Part shown: positions 16,625 through 25,533 of the stretch, in pieces
Numbering within the stretch: the stretch's first letter is position 1
Layout: each line of letters opens with the position of its first letter
DNA from: Ezakiella coagulans
GTDB lineage: Bacteria; Bacillota; Clostridia; Tissierellales; Peptoniphilaceae
Assembly: GCF_003096635.1 (NCBI RefSeq)
Contig: NZ_QEKV01000004.1
Location: 124,001-188,000, forward strand
DNA: 64,000 nt
Direction of reading: 5' to 3'
The notes under the pieces: model-generated
What the model saw: only the letters and a program-made list of their open reading frames with translations
Databases searched by the model: none
Told to the model about the DNA's origin: nothing
Translations under genes and position numbers: made by a program

Positions 16625-18079
16625 ATGAAATATATTGATTTAAATAAGAGTGTTTACGACCTTGTTAAGGAATATCCGGAGCTTGTGGATATTATGGATG
16701 AGCTTGGTTTTTCGGAGATTAAAAAGCCTGTGATGCTAAATTCTGTTGGAAGGTTTATGACTATTCCAAAAGGTGCAAAGACCAAGGGAATTGAGATGAT
16801 TGATATTATTCTTGCGCTTAAAAAGAACGGCTTTGCCTTTGATAAACCGGATACTGATGAAGCAGCAAGTTCAACTCCTGCTAATAATGCTTTGGCAAAG
16901 GACGAGCAAGGAGTTACGAATGATGAAAGGGAAAAGAGAAAGTCTCTTTTAAAGTCATATCTTCAAAGGCTTGAAGATGAGGCTCAATTGGAAGAGGTGA
17001 GGGCGGACTTTGTGAAAAATTTTGAGTCGGTCGATGCAAGCGAGATTATGGCTGCTGAAGAAGAGCTTATAAAAGATGGCATGCCTGTAGAAAAAATAAA
17101 AAAGCTTTGCGATGTTCACTCTTCGCTCTTTCATGGAATGAGCGTTGAGGAAATTCATGGAGTCGGTGCTAATGGGCTCAGCTTGGAAGAAAAAAGGGCA
17201 AATAAAAAACAATTTGCCGCCAATTATAAGACGATTGTCGGGCACCCTCTCTCAACTTTTTCAAAGGAAAATGAATGCGCATCAAAACTCATTGAAGAAT
17301 TTTTATCGAATCCCGGCGAAGAGCTTCCGAAAGGCATCTCTGATTTATCAATCCATTATGCAAAAAAGGGAGATTTGCTTTATCCGCTTTTAAACAAAAA
17401 GTATGGAATGTTTGGACCGTCAAATGTTATGTGGACTGTTGACGATGAAATCAGAGACGGCTTAAGAGACCTTAGAAAATCTTATGATAAGGACAAGGCT
17501 GTCGAGGTGTTGACACGAGCCAAGGAAATGATTTACAAAGAAGAAAATATTTTATTTCCACTTTGTGCTGCAAATTTTACGGAAGAAGATTGGCATGGAA
17601 TTTATTTTGATTCGAAAGATTACGATATAGCGTTTGGAATAGATGAAACTTGGGATGATGCGAAGAAAGCGGAAGAAGGCGACCTTGATATGGATTTCGA
17701 AATCAAGATGCCGGGCGGAGTTTTAAAGTTAAAAGAGTTGATTGCTGTTTTAAACACATTGCCTCTTGAAGTAACTTTTGTGGACGCCGGGGACATAAAT
17801 AGATTTTTCAACGAAGTTCCAAAAGTCTTCAAACGACCGTCAATGGCACTTGGAAGGGATGTTTTTTCATGTCATCCGCCGAAGATTGAGCCGATGGTGC
17901 GTGCAATTATCGGCGATTTCAAGTCCGGAGCTCGCGACAAAGTCGAGGTCTATATGAACAAAAAAGAAGGAGATTTTCTTGTATCTTATTTTGCCGTAAG
18001 GGATAAAAACGGCACATACCTTGGCACAATGGAACTTGTGCAAAATATGGAAGGAATTAAAAAACATTTGGGTCTTTAG
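16625..18079 (+). CDS. DUF438 protein with DUF1858-like, hemerythrin-like and PAS domains
   Basis: 484 residues. The N-terminus (YIDLNKSVYDLVKEYPELVD, LGF) is DUF1858-like. A DUF438/hemerythrin-like helical region follows (~180-340) with potential iron ligands in GHPLSTFSKENE, IHYAKKGDLLYPLL and EENILFPLC. A C-terminal PAS domain (~370-484) has LPLEVTFVDAGDINRFFNEV, GRDVFSCHPP and YLGTMELVQNMEG. Such proteins are thought to sense or buffer oxygen or NO, but the function is not settled. ATG 16625 is preferred over 16622 for spacing to AGGAGG. It lies downstream of six regulator-type promoters and convergent to the regulator, next to hcp, which suggests a nitrosative stress role. Confidence 0.88.
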   Translation: MKYIDLNKSVYDLVKEYPELVDIMDELGFSEIKKPVMLNSVGRFMTIPKGAKTKGIEMIDIILALKKNGFAFDKPDTDEAASSTPANNALAKDEQGVTNDEREKRKSLLKSYLQRLEDEAQLEEVRADFVKNFESVDASEIMAAEEELIKDGMPVEKIKKLCDVHSSLFHGMSVEEIHGVGANGLSLEEKRANKKQFAANYKTIVGHPLSTFSKENECASKLIEEFLSNPGEELPKGISDLSIHYAKKGDLLYPLLNKKYGMFGPSNVMWTVDDEIRDGLRDLRKSYDKDKAVEVLTRAKEMIYKEENILFPLCAANFTEEDWHGIYFDSKDYDIAFGIDETWDDAKKAEEGDLDMDFEIKMPGGVLKLKELIAVLNTLPLEVTFVDAGDINRFFNEVPKVFKRPSMALGRDVFSCHPPKIEPMVRAIIGDFKSGARDKVEVYMNKKEGDFLVSYFAVRDKNGTYLGTMELVQNMEGIKKHLGL

Positions 18080-18087
18080 CTCAATAA

Positions 18088-18130
18088 AACACCCCCTTAT
18101 TTCCGTTTTCGGATTTAAGGGGGTGTTCAT
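18088..18130. terminator. Bidirectional terminator between convergent genes
   Basis: A 12-bp perfect stem, AACACCCCCTTA with TAAGGGGGTGTT, between the DUF438 gene and the oppositely oriented regulator gene. It can serve both strands. Confidence 0.85.
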
Positions 18131-18142
18131 TTATAGAGAAAT

Positions 18143-18802
18143 TTATTTTTTGTTTAACTTAAAAGAATTCTTATAAAACTCCAATAGACCTTCCGACTGC
18201 ATCTTGCTTAGCTCATTTGAAAGCGCGGACCTGTCCACATTCAAATAGTCGGCAAGCTCCTGGCGGTTAAATGGAATTGAAAAGAGATTGCTGTTGTTTA
18301 TGGTTGCCTGCTCGGACAAATACGAACTTATGCGACCCCTAAGCGACTTTGAACTGGTGTGGATCATACGATTCGAGAAGAGCAGATTTTTTCTTGCGGC
18401 AATTCTTATAAGATTTAAAATCAGCTCATTGTGGTACGGACATGATTTTTGGCAAGTTTTAACAAGGGCGGAGAAATCAAAGAAAAGAATTTCGGAATCA
18501 TGATTGGCGATAACATCGCAAAGAAGTTCTTTGCCGGGGATTGCTGCGTAATTTTCTGCAAAAATTTCGCCGGGATTTACGTGCCCGAAGATTTGTCCTT
18601 GTCCCCAATATGAAGCCACAAAAATATTTACGCCGCCCTTTAAAACCATTCCAATTTTATCGGTAACGTCGCCTCTATTAAGAACAATCTCGTTCTTCTT
18701 GTAGCTTCTTTCAACCGGCCGCAGGCAGGGGAGAACATTTTTTATATCATCTTCACTCAGACCTCTAAACAAATTTGTTTCAGATAAAAATTTATAATCC
18801 AT
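18143..18802 (-). CDS. Crp/Fnr family transcription regulator (HcpR-like by context)
   Basis: 219 residues. The N-terminal cyclic-nucleotide-binding-like beta barrel (ETNLFRGLSEDDIKNVLPCL, IVLNRGDVTDKIGMVLKGGV, GQIFGHVNPGEIFAENYAAI) is followed by a C-terminal winged HTH (FNRQELADYLNVDRSALSNE). There is no N-terminal Fe-S cysteine cluster of the classical Fnr type; three Cys are scattered (CLRP, CDVI and QKSCPYHNE). ATG 18802 follows AAAGGTGG; an upstream ATG at 18838 lies inside the operator region and is rejected. Its neighbours hcp and DUF438 are typical targets of HcpR-like regulators of nitrosative stress. That the array operators are its sites is inference. Confidence 0.9.
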   Translation of the reverse strand: MDYKFLSETNLFRGLSEDDIKNVLPCLRPVERSYKKNEIVLNRGDVTDKIGMVLKGGVNIFVASYWGQGQIFGHVNPGEIFAENYAAIPGKELLCDVIANHDSEILFFDFSALVKTCQKSCPYHNELILNLIRIAARKNLLFSNRMIHTSSKSLRGRISSYLSEQATINNSNLFSIPFNRQELADYLNVDRSALSNELSKMQSEGLLEFYKNSFKLNKK

Positions 18803-18812
18803 AAATCCACCT

Positions 18813-18832
18813 TTCGTTGTTATAACAACATA
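18813..18832. promoter_or_regulatory. Operator in front of the Crp/Fnr gene
   Basis: GTTGTTATAACAACATA core with 7 of 9 bases of each arm shared with the array operators, and the same AT centre as module 4. It lies 11 bp upstream of the regulator ATG and downstream of a minus-strand TATAAT (18855-18850), where a bound protein would block transcription. This suggests negative autoregulation. Confidence 0.75.
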
Positions 18833-18849
18833 CAACATAATTTATCTTT

Positions 18850-18855
18850 ATTATA
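18850..18855 (-). promoter_or_regulatory. -10 element of the Crp/Fnr regulator gene
   Basis: TATAAT on the minus strand (ATTATA on plus), about 48 bp upstream of the ATG; the predicted start is near 18843. No clear -35. Confidence 0.5.
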
Positions 18856-19050
18856 ATACATATAGACTGAGAAATAAAGGGAAGTTATTGCATGAGAATT
18901 TTTATGAATAGATTTTCTGTTATGACATTAAAAATATCTAAACTCAGTAAATTAAAAAATATACTATAAAAGTGTTTACATTATCAACATAATGATTAAG
19001 GCAAAATATGCCGAAATCAATTTATGTTTAAAAGATTTAAGGGGGAAATT

Positions 19051-20691
19051 ATGGATTATAATATGTTTTGCTATCAATGCCAAGAAGCGGCAAATAACAA
19101 AGGCTGCACAGTCAAGGGAGTGTGCGGAAAGACACCGGAAGTTGCTCTTATGCAGGACCTTCTTGTCTATGTGACAAAAGGGCTTTCTGAAACTACTACA
19201 AGATTAAGAACTGAGGGGAAAAACCCTTGCGCATCTATAAATCATCTTGTCACACACAATCTTTTTATAACGATTACAAATGCAAACTTCGACCGCAATG
19301 CTATCATTGAAGCTATCACTTATACATTGGAGAAAAAGGCTAAACTTCTTTCGAAACTCGAATCAAAAAACGGACTCTCCGATGCAGCTCTATGGCAAGG
19401 AAATGAAGATGAATATGAGATAAAAGCTGCAAGCAATGCAGTCGGCGTTCTATCAACCGAAGATGATGACAAGAGGTCTTTGAGGGAACTTATCACTTAT
19501 GGTCTGAAAGGCATGGCTGCTTATATGAACCACGCAAACATGCTTCTTAAAGATGATGAAGAAGTGGATGTGTTTATACAAGAAACTCTCTCGAAAACTT
19601 TGGATGATTCAATCAGCATTAATGATTTGATTGCTCTAACCTTAAAGACGGGAGAATATGGTGTGAAAGCGATGGCTCTTCTTGACAAAGCGAACACTGA
19701 AGCCTATGGCAATCCGGAAATCACAGATGTAAATATCGGCGTTAGAAACAATCCGGGCATACTTGTCTCCGGACACGACCTGAGAGACTTGGAAGAGTTG
19801 TTGGAACAAACAAAAGGAACGGGAGTCGACGTATACACCCATTCGGAAATGCTTCCGGCGCACTACTATCCGAAATTTAAAAAATATGACAACTTCGTCG
19901 GCAACTACGGCAACGCTTGGTGGAAACAAAAAGAAGAATTTGAAAGCTTTAACGGACCTATACTAATGACGACAAACTGTATCGTACCGCCAAAAGATTC
20001 ATATAAAGACAAAATGTGGACAACAGGTGCTGCGGGATTTGCAGATATAAAGCACATCTCGGGTGGAATCGGAGACAAAAAAGACTTCTCGGCTTTGATT
20101 GAACAAGCAAAAACATGTGAGCCTCCGACAGAAATTGAAACAGGCACAATTGTCGGCGGATTTGCCCACAACCAAGTGCTCGCTCTAAAAGATAAAATCA
20201 TAGATGCGGTAAAAACAGGTGCTATAAAAAAATTCGTAGTAATGGGCGGATGCGACGGAAGACACAAAGAAAGAAACTACTATACGGAATTCGCGGAAAA
20301 ACTCCCGAAAGACACCGTAATATTGACAGCAGGATGTGCAAAATATCGCTACAACAAACTTGCACTCGGCGACATAGGGGGAATTCCAAGAGTATTGGAT
20401 GCGGGGCAATGTAACGACTCATACAGCTTGGCGATGATTGCGCTTGCTCTAAAAGATGCATTCGGGCTTGACGACATAAACGAACTTCCGATAATCTACA
20501 ACATCGCATGGTACGAACAAAAAGCTGTAATAGTGCTCCTTGCACTTCTTTCACTCGGCATAAAAAACATCCATCTCGGACCGACACTTCCGGCATTCTT
20601 GAGCGAAAACGTCGTGAACGTACTTGTAGAAAACTTTGGCATAGCACAAAGAACCACCGCCGATGAAGACATGGAAAAGTTCTTTGCATAA
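19051..20691 (+). CDS. hcp: Hydroxylamine reductase / hybrid cluster protein Hcp
   Basis: 546-residue Hcp, an Fe-S/hybrid-cluster enzyme acting on NO or hydroxylamine and protecting against nitrosative stress. The N-terminal cluster cysteines are in [22 protein letters not shown]. Hybrid-cluster ligand regions include [43 protein letters not shown] and [22 protein letters not shown] 19051 follows AAGGGGGAAA; the frame opens 27 bp earlier but with no ribosome site. It is divergent from the Crp/Fnr regulator, and only a half-site resembling the operator (ATCAACATA) is seen in its upstream region. Confidence 0.97.
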   Translation: MDYNMFCYQCQEAANNKGCTVKGVCGKTPEVALMQDLLVYVTKGLSETTTRLRTEGKNPCASINHLVTHNLFITITNANFDRNAIIEAITYTLEKKAKLLSKLESKNGLSDAALWQGNEDEYEIKAASNAVGVLSTEDDDKRSLRELITYGLKGMAAYMNHANMLLKDDEEVDVFIQETLSKTLDDSISINDLIALTLKTGEYGVKAMALLDKANTEAYGNPEITDVNIGVRNNPGILVSGHDLRDLEELLEQTKGTGVDVYTHSEMLPAHYYPKFKKYDNFVGNYGNAWWKQKEEFESFNGPILMTTNCIVPPKDSYKDKMWTTGAAGFADIKHISGGIGDKKDFSALIEQAKTCEPPTEIETGTIVGGFAHNQVLALKDKIIDAVKTGAIKKFVVMGGCDGRHKERNYYTEFAEKLPKDTVILTAGCAKYRYNKLALGDIGGIPRVLDAGQCNDSYSLAMIALALKDAFGLDDINELPIIYNIAWYEQKAVIVLLALLSLGIKNIHLGPTLPAFLSENVVNVLVENFGIAQRTTADEDMEKFFA

Positions 20692-20746
20692 AAATGAGAT
20701 GGTTGGGTTAAAAAACTAAAAGAACTTTAAAAATGAATAAATGATT

Positions 20747-20775
20747 AAAAGCGGTGCGATGTGCATCGCTTTTTT
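20747..20775 (+). terminator. Terminator after hcp
   Basis: AAAGCGGTGC pairing with GCATCGCTTT, then T residues. A very similar hairpin occurs at 24646. Confidence 0.85.
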
Positions 20776-20777
20776 GA

Positions 20778-20927
20778 TGGGAAAGTAAAATAAATTTAAA
20801 ATTCCGGTCAAAAAACTATGGCGTTGACTTGCCAGAAAAAGATGGATTTGTAAGAGACGGTTTTGATATTCCGGAAGATTATACAATCCACCAAAGAGAA
20901 CCGTTTTATATGGAAAAATTTGTTTAA
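20778..20927 (+). pseudogene. C-terminal gene remnant of unknown family
   Basis: An open frame of 49 codons without a start codon, ending in PEKDGFVRDGFDIPEDYTIH and REPFYMEKFV before a TAA. The text reads as genuine protein sequence but its 5' part is missing. It follows the hcp terminator and marks the left edge of the fragment-rich island. I do not recognise the family. Confidence 0.45.
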
Positions 20928-20930
20928 AAA

Positions 20931-20939
20931 TGGTATAAT
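20931..20939 (+). promoter_or_regulatory. Extended -10 promoter for the helicase-nuclease gene
   Basis: TGGTATAAT about 78 bp before the ATG at 21017. No convincing -35. Confidence 0.55.
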
Positions 20940-21016
20940 TATATCATATATTCAGAAAATAAATTTAAAAATTACAGAGTTTTAATTTGTATTATTTATA
21001 AAAGAGAGGGGATAAT

Positions 21017-23554
21017 ATGGCTATTGATTTTTCGAAATTGAAGTCTTCTTCTAACCAAGCATCTATAGAACCAAGAGATATTTTTATGGCATTGCCTAAA
21101 AAGGATAAAAGCTATGGGTATCCTCGTGATGTTCAAACAGAAGTTTGGAAAAAGTGGTTTGATAAACGCAATAAAAAAAATACAATAATAAAAATGAACA
21201 CCGGAAGTGGAAAAACTGTTGTGGGGTTAACAATTTTACAGAGTTGTTTAAACGAAGGAAAAGGTCCTGCAGTGTATATTGTTCCAGATAAATTTTTAAT
21301 AAAGCAAGTTTGCGACGAAGCACTAAAGCTAGGAATTAGGGTTGCTTATGATAACGAAGGTGCGAAAGGTGAAGAAGATTATTATTTCAAGAATAATAAA
21401 GCAATTTTAGTGACAAATATACACAAATTAATTAATGGTAAAAGCGTGTTTGGGTTACGCTCGAGTAATAATGTTAAAATTGGTAGTATCATAATCGATG
21501 ATGTACACGCTTGTTTAGATACGATAGAAAAGCAACACACAATAACTATTGAATCTAATCATGATTTATATAAAAAAATAATTTCATATGTATCTAATTA
21601 TACAGAAGTCAAGGAAAGTAAAAATTTTTGTGATATAAAAGATAGAAATGATCCGAGATATAGTTACTTGGTTCCATTTTGGATTTGGCAAAAAGAATGT
21701 CAAAATATATATAATAGTATTTCTGATGAAGATTATAAGGATGAACCATTCGTATTGTTTAATCTTCCATTGATGCGTGATAATTGGAAAACAGCTAATT
21801 GTGTTATTTCTGCTCGTAGGGTCGAAATAACATTAAAAGGTACTCCTATAAATAAAATAACTAGTTTTGAAGAAGCCCAACGTAGGATATTTATGAGTGC
21901 GACACTAGCGGATGATAGTGTATTTGTATCTAGTATTGGATTAAACGAAAAAGAGCTTTCAAATATCATTACACCTGAAAAGGCAAATGATATTGGTGAA
22001 AGGCTCATAATTTTTCCTAAACATTTAAATGCTAAGATAACAGATGAAGAGATAAAAAATGAAATTTATAATATTGCTAAGCAGCATAATGTTGTAGTTA
22101 TTGTACCATCTTTTGATAGAGCTAATTTTTGGAAAGATATAAGTTCTAGTCAAATTCTTTCATCAAATGCAGATAATATACAAAGTGGTGTTGATAAATT
22201 AAAGAGTGGAGAATTCACGGGAATTACAATTCTAGTAAATAAGTATGATGGAATTGATTTACCAGATGATGCTTGCCGAATGCTTGTTATTGATGGATTA
22301 CCAAGTATATGGAGTGAGCATGATTTAGCAATACAAGGGATGAATCCAAATGACAACAGATTGTGCAGAGAACAAATTCAGAAAATTGAACAGGGAATGG
22401 GTAGAGGGGTTAGATCAAATAATGATTTCTGCTCAATAGTATTAATGGGAGAAAAACTAGCGGATGTAATTGTAAATCAACATGGTAAAGAATTTTTTAG
22501 TTCAGCAACACTAGAACAATGGAATCTTTCTCAGCAACTATGGGACCAATTAATGGAATCGACACAAAGTCCTACTATAAAAAATATTTTTGATTTGACT
22601 AATTATATGTTTGAGCGTAACCCAGATTGGATTTCTGCTAGTAAATCTTATTTATCTAATGTTGTGTACAATAAATCTGGTAATGTAGATTCTTTGATTC
22701 TTACGATGCGGAAGGCTTTTGAAAAAGAATGCTTAGAAAATTATGAAGAAAGTTTTTCGATTATAGAGCAAGAAAAGAATAAAACAAATGATAATAAAAC
22801 TAAAGGGTTATTGATGCAATATATGGCTGAATATAAGAACTTCAGCAATCCAGCTGAGGCACAGGAAATATTACTTTCAGCAAGAAACCTTAATTCTATG
22901 GTTTTAAAACCAATTAAGGGAATCCAATTTTCAAAATTAACTAGTACAAATAATGGACAATCTAGCTCTATTATAAAATATATTGAAGAAAATAAATTAA
23001 ATGCCAATGAATATATTCTACATGTATCGGCTATATTGGAAGATTTAAAATTTTCAGATAATCCTGCGAAACGATTTGAAAAAGCACTTAATGATGTAGC
23101 ATCAGTTATAGGTATTGCATCCTCTCGCCCAGAAGTTCAGTTTGGAGGAGAAGCTCCTGATAACTTACTAGCATTTTCAAATTCTGAATATGTAATTATT
23201 GAATGTAAGAATAGAACGACAACAGAATTAATTTCAAAAGATGACTGTGCGCAGTTACTTAGTTCGATACAATGGTTTAAGAATCATTATATTCTTGAAG
23301 AAAAATATACTCCAATTATGATTCATAATAGTGATACTTTCAGAACTGAGGCATCACCTAGTCCAGACATGAGAATTATGACACCTGAATTATTGGACGA
23401 ATTCTCACAAGCAATAAGAGGGTTTGCAGAAGGGGTTGTCAAAAATGGAGTCTATGGGAATAACAAAGAAGTTGAAAAATTATTAAATTCATTCAAGCTA
23501 AATGGTTATCAGATAATTAATCGATATACAAAGTCATTTAGTAAAAATAAATAA
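21017..23554 (+). CDS. SF2 helicase fused to PD-(D/E)XK nuclease-like domain (putative defence protein)
   Basis: 845 residues. Superfamily 2 helicase motifs: I NTGSGKT (~61-67), II DDVH (~162-165), III MSATL (~293), and VI QGMGRGVRS (~460), the last resembling the DinG/Rad3 branch. No four-Cys Fe-S cluster is visible. The C-terminal ~150 residues contain P714-D715 and E729-C-K731 (APDNLLAFS..YVIIECKNR), which is a PD-(D/E)XK nuclease signature. It is more AT-rich than core genes and starts a defence island with a restriction enzyme and AbiE. A role in DNA degradation of invaders is inference; no accessory subunit gene is adjacent. I cannot assign it to a named system. Confidence 0.85.
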   Translation: MAIDFSKLKSSSNQASIEPRDIFMALPKKDKSYGYPRDVQTEVWKKWFDKRNKKNTIIKMNTGSGKTVVGLTILQSCLNEGKGPAVYIVPDKFLIKQVCDEALKLGIRVAYDNEGAKGEEDYYFKNNKAILVTNIHKLINGKSVFGLRSSNNVKIGSIIIDDVHACLDTIEKQHTITIESNHDLYKKIISYVSNYTEVKESKNFCDIKDRNDPRYSYLVPFWIWQKECQNIYNSISDEDYKDEPFVLFNLPLMRDNWKTANCVISARRVEITLKGTPINKITSFEEAQRRIFMSATLADDSVFVSSIGLNEKELSNIITPEKANDIGERLIIFPKHLNAKITDEEIKNEIYNIAKQHNVVVIVPSFDRANFWKDISSSQILSSNADNIQSGVDKLKSGEFTGITILVNKYDGIDLPDDACRMLVIDGLPSIWSEHDLAIQGMNPNDNRLCREQIQKIEQGMGRGVRSNNDFCSIVLMGEKLADVIVNQHGKEFFSSATLEQWNLSQQLWDQLMESTQSPTIKNIFDLTNYMFERNPDWISASKSYLSNVVYNKSGNVDSLILTMRKAFEKECLENYEESFSIIEQEKNKTNDNKTKGLLMQYMAEYKNFSNPAEAQEILLSARNLNSMVLKPIKGIQFSKLTSTNNGQSSSIIKYIEENKLNANEYILHVSAILEDLKFSDNPAKRFEKALNDVASVIGIASSRPEVQFGGEAPDNLLAFSNSEYVIIECKNRTTTELISKDDCAQLLSSIQWFKNHYILEEKYTPIMIHNSDTFRTEASPSPDMRIMTPELLDEFSQAIRGFAEGVVKNGVYGNNKEVEKLLNSFKLNGYQIINRYTKSFSKNK

Positions 23555-23621
23555 CTTTTAAATTTTGTATCTATAAAATTTTATAGGTGCATTCTTTAAA
23601 AAATTTCATAAATCTGGTTAC

Positions 23622-23674
23622 CAAGAAGGATAAATTTTCACTATTAAAGTGTAGGGGAAAATTTATCCTTCTTG
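23622..23674. terminator. Perfect 18-bp inverted repeat, probable terminator
   Basis: CAAGAAGGATAAATTTTC (23622-23639) pairs perfectly with GAAAATTTATCCTTCTTG (23657-23674), followed by a short T run. It lies 67 bp after the helicase gene and can act on either strand. Confidence 0.7.
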
Positions 23675-24302
23675 CTTTTGAGATAGAAGAAAAAGTTCAG
23701 TCCGTTATTAAGCAAAGAATCCTACATAGCTGATATCTAATTGATCTATGACAACTGAATAGACCAAGGTGTGACGTTATCCATTGTGGAAAATTATGAA
23801 CTATGCCTAGACTTATCTGCTGAGAGATTGGTTTAAATGAATACTTTTAAGTGCCAAGGATAAAAGAAAAAGATCGATAAATTTGAATACAAAAAAGATA
23901 GGTTTGGCAATATATCTCGTGATGCATGGTACTTCAATGGTTTAAGCCGGCTCGTCTTAATAAGGGATGGTGTTGAGATTCAAATGTAGCAGCCAATGCA
24001 CCTCACAATGTCATAAAACTTATTACAAACAATAGTGAGATTAAAACTATGAATAAGAAAAAAGAAATTAAAAAAGATAAGGATAAAAAGCAAATAGCAG
24101 ATGATTATTCTAAGAAAATAACCTACGCTACAAGCGAAAGTAAAAAGCTTGATTTACTGGATATTGTTGAGATGTATCTATGTAAATCCTACGTAAGAAT
24201 TTGAGGTGCTGACAAAGAGAAATAGGGTGCGGTAAAATATAGGTGGTAGAAGAAATCTTCCTAAACGAATATTTGCCAAAATATTATTTTAGGAGGATTG
24301 TT
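23675..24302. other. Decayed coding remnants (mobile element graveyard)
   Basis: Several short stretches read as protein but lack starts or are interrupted. One runs KIDKFEYKKDRFGNISRDAW at about 23872-23988. A 51-codon frame at 24049-24204 begins MNKKKEIKKDKDKKQIADDY. The Lys/Glu-rich style recalls conjugative-element proteins, but no family can be named. Confidence 0.4.
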
Positions 24303-24440
24303 ATGAGAAATACTGCGTGTATGTATCTTCGCCTTTCAAGAGAAGATGGAGACAGCAATGAAAGCAACTCTGTTTCAAATCAAAGACAAATAATCAAATC
24401 TTACGCTAAAGAAAAGAACGTAGATTTATCTTATGAATAA
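24303..24440 (+). pseudogene. Truncated large serine recombinase (N-terminal fragment)
   Basis: ATG 24303 after AGGAGGATTGTT encodes 45 residues including ACMYLRLSREDGDSNESNSV and SNQRQIIKSYAKEKN, the catalytic N-terminus of TnpX-like serine recombinases (the YxRLSReD element contains the nucleophile Ser). The frame stops at 24440, and unrelated sequence follows at once. The full protein would be ~500-550 residues, so this is a relic of an integrative element. Confidence 0.8.
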
Positions 24441-24445
24441 ACGAT

Positions 24446-24631
24446 TGGTTCAGCTCTAAAATCAAATCTTCGGTAAAAGAAAAGAAAGGCTACAGAGACA
24501 GCGTGTTTTGCGTGCCGGTTAAAATTGTCGAAAGATTTGAAATGGATGACAAACCTCTATGGACGGGGGATGAAATAAATAGGAGAAATAAAATTATTGC
24601 GGATGAGATAGTTGAGTTTATTTTTGAATAA
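24446..24631 (+). pseudogene. C-terminal gene fragment, possibly DUF1524/GmrSD-like
   Basis: 61 codons without a start, ending in LWTGDEINRRNKIIADEIVE and FIFE. The W-x-x-x-x-I-x-x-R-x-x-x-I/L-A pattern recalls the end of DUF1524 nuclease domains of type IV restriction proteins, but this is weak. It abuts the recombinase fragment, so a deletion joined two broken genes. A terminator follows. Confidence 0.4.
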
Positions 24632-24645
24632 ATGTTGAAAAGTTT

Positions 24646-24675
24646 AAAGGCGGTGCTGCAGGGCATCGCTTTTTA
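24646..24675 (+). terminator. Terminator resembling the hcp terminator
   Basis: GCGGTGC with GCATCGC stem (G-U pairs allowed) and a T run; closely similar to 20747-20775. Confidence 0.75.
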
Positions 24676-24783
24676 TTATGCAATACTCGAAATACAATAT
24701 TATTATAGGATTTTGCTATAGATTCCTATACTTTTATTCGAAAATATAATATCGCACTTTACCTAGCTAATATCTATTTTTTG

Positions 24784-24792
24784 TGATATAAT
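24784..24792 (+). promoter_or_regulatory. Extended -10 promoter for the hsdM remnant
   Basis: TGATATAAT, 37 bp before the remnant ATG, with a good GGAGGG ribosome site in between. The promoter of the lost type I system appears intact. Confidence 0.55.
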
Positions 24793-24829
24793 TTAATTAA
24801 TTGGACTCATTATTTTGGAGGGTTATGTT

Positions 24830-24934
24830 ATGTCAGAGAATTTATTATCACAAGCTGTGTTACAAGATGCACCTATAGATATTACTGCGGAAGCCAATTT
24901 TATTTGGTCGATTGCAAACAAGCTTAAATGCTGA
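24830..24934 (+). pseudogene. Type I DNA methyltransferase HsdM, N-terminal remnant
   Basis: 34 residues: SENLLSQAVLQDAPIDITAE then ANFIWSIANKLKC and a TGA stop. The motif ITAEANFIWSIANKLR is the characteristic N-terminus of a common HsdM subfamily, where it continues for ~500 residues. Here it is cut off, so a type I restriction-modification operon once stood here and was deleted. Confidence 0.8.
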
Positions 24935-25533
24935 GTTGAACCATTAGAATTTAAATATTATTTAATTTTAATTTTCTTTTATAAATATAGAAGTGATAAA
25001 TATAAAGTATGCAGCTTAAACTGTTGAATCGGTTAAAACATGTGGAAAGAAGATATAGAACAGACAACGAACCATTTTATGATAAAAAAGATTTAATAGT
25101 AAAGAAGAATTATACAAAACGTATAAGAAATACAGCACAAGACCAAACATCATAGCTAAACAAATGCCGGGTTTTAAAACTTCAAATGAGATACTATAGG
25201 AATTTAAGAAATAGAAATATTTTTAAAATTTATTTTTAAGGGTTTGTGTCACATATGTTTGACAATAGTAAATGAAAATAAAATAATAAATCAATGTAAG
25301 ATTGAATGAAAACAATATTTATGCTATAATTAAGTAAATCTAAAAGTGAGTAAATTAGTGATGTTATGGCACTTAAATATAAAAATTATGGATACAGCAA
25401 GTCAAAAAAGGATTAAAGAAGACTGATGTAATAGCCATGGCAGGACTTATAACAAATCTTATGGCAGAAAAGGTAAAGATAAATCAACAATATTTAAAAA
25501 CTTTAAGATAATTTTAGAGAAGAGGAATAGGAA
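24935..25533. other. Non-coding gap with gene-tail remnant and left cassette repeat
   Basis: A short open stretch near 25117-25215 reads KKYSTRPNIIAKQMPGFKTS then NEIL, and a related, diverged tail occurs near 28868-28926. It is followed by a 45-bp repeat (25226-25270). Nothing else convincing is seen up to the restriction enzyme start. Confidence 0.5.
25226..25270 (+). repeat. Left 45-bp direct repeat of the restriction cassette
   Basis: AAATTTATTTTTAAGGGTTT followed by a segment ending TATGTTTGACAATAGTA; matched at 28963-29007 with three mismatches. Confidence 0.8.

Noticed and set aside
18836-18838. Crp/Fnr gene starting at ATG 18838
   Set aside because: This would translate through the operator palindrome, and there is no ribosome site; ATG 18802 has AAAGGTGG and the family N-terminus.
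24830-24940. TGA after Cys in the hsdM remnant as selenocysteine
   Set aside because: HsdM homologues have Arg-Gly here rather than Cys-Sec, no protein-like frame follows the TGA and no SECIS-like hairpin is seen, so it is a truncation.
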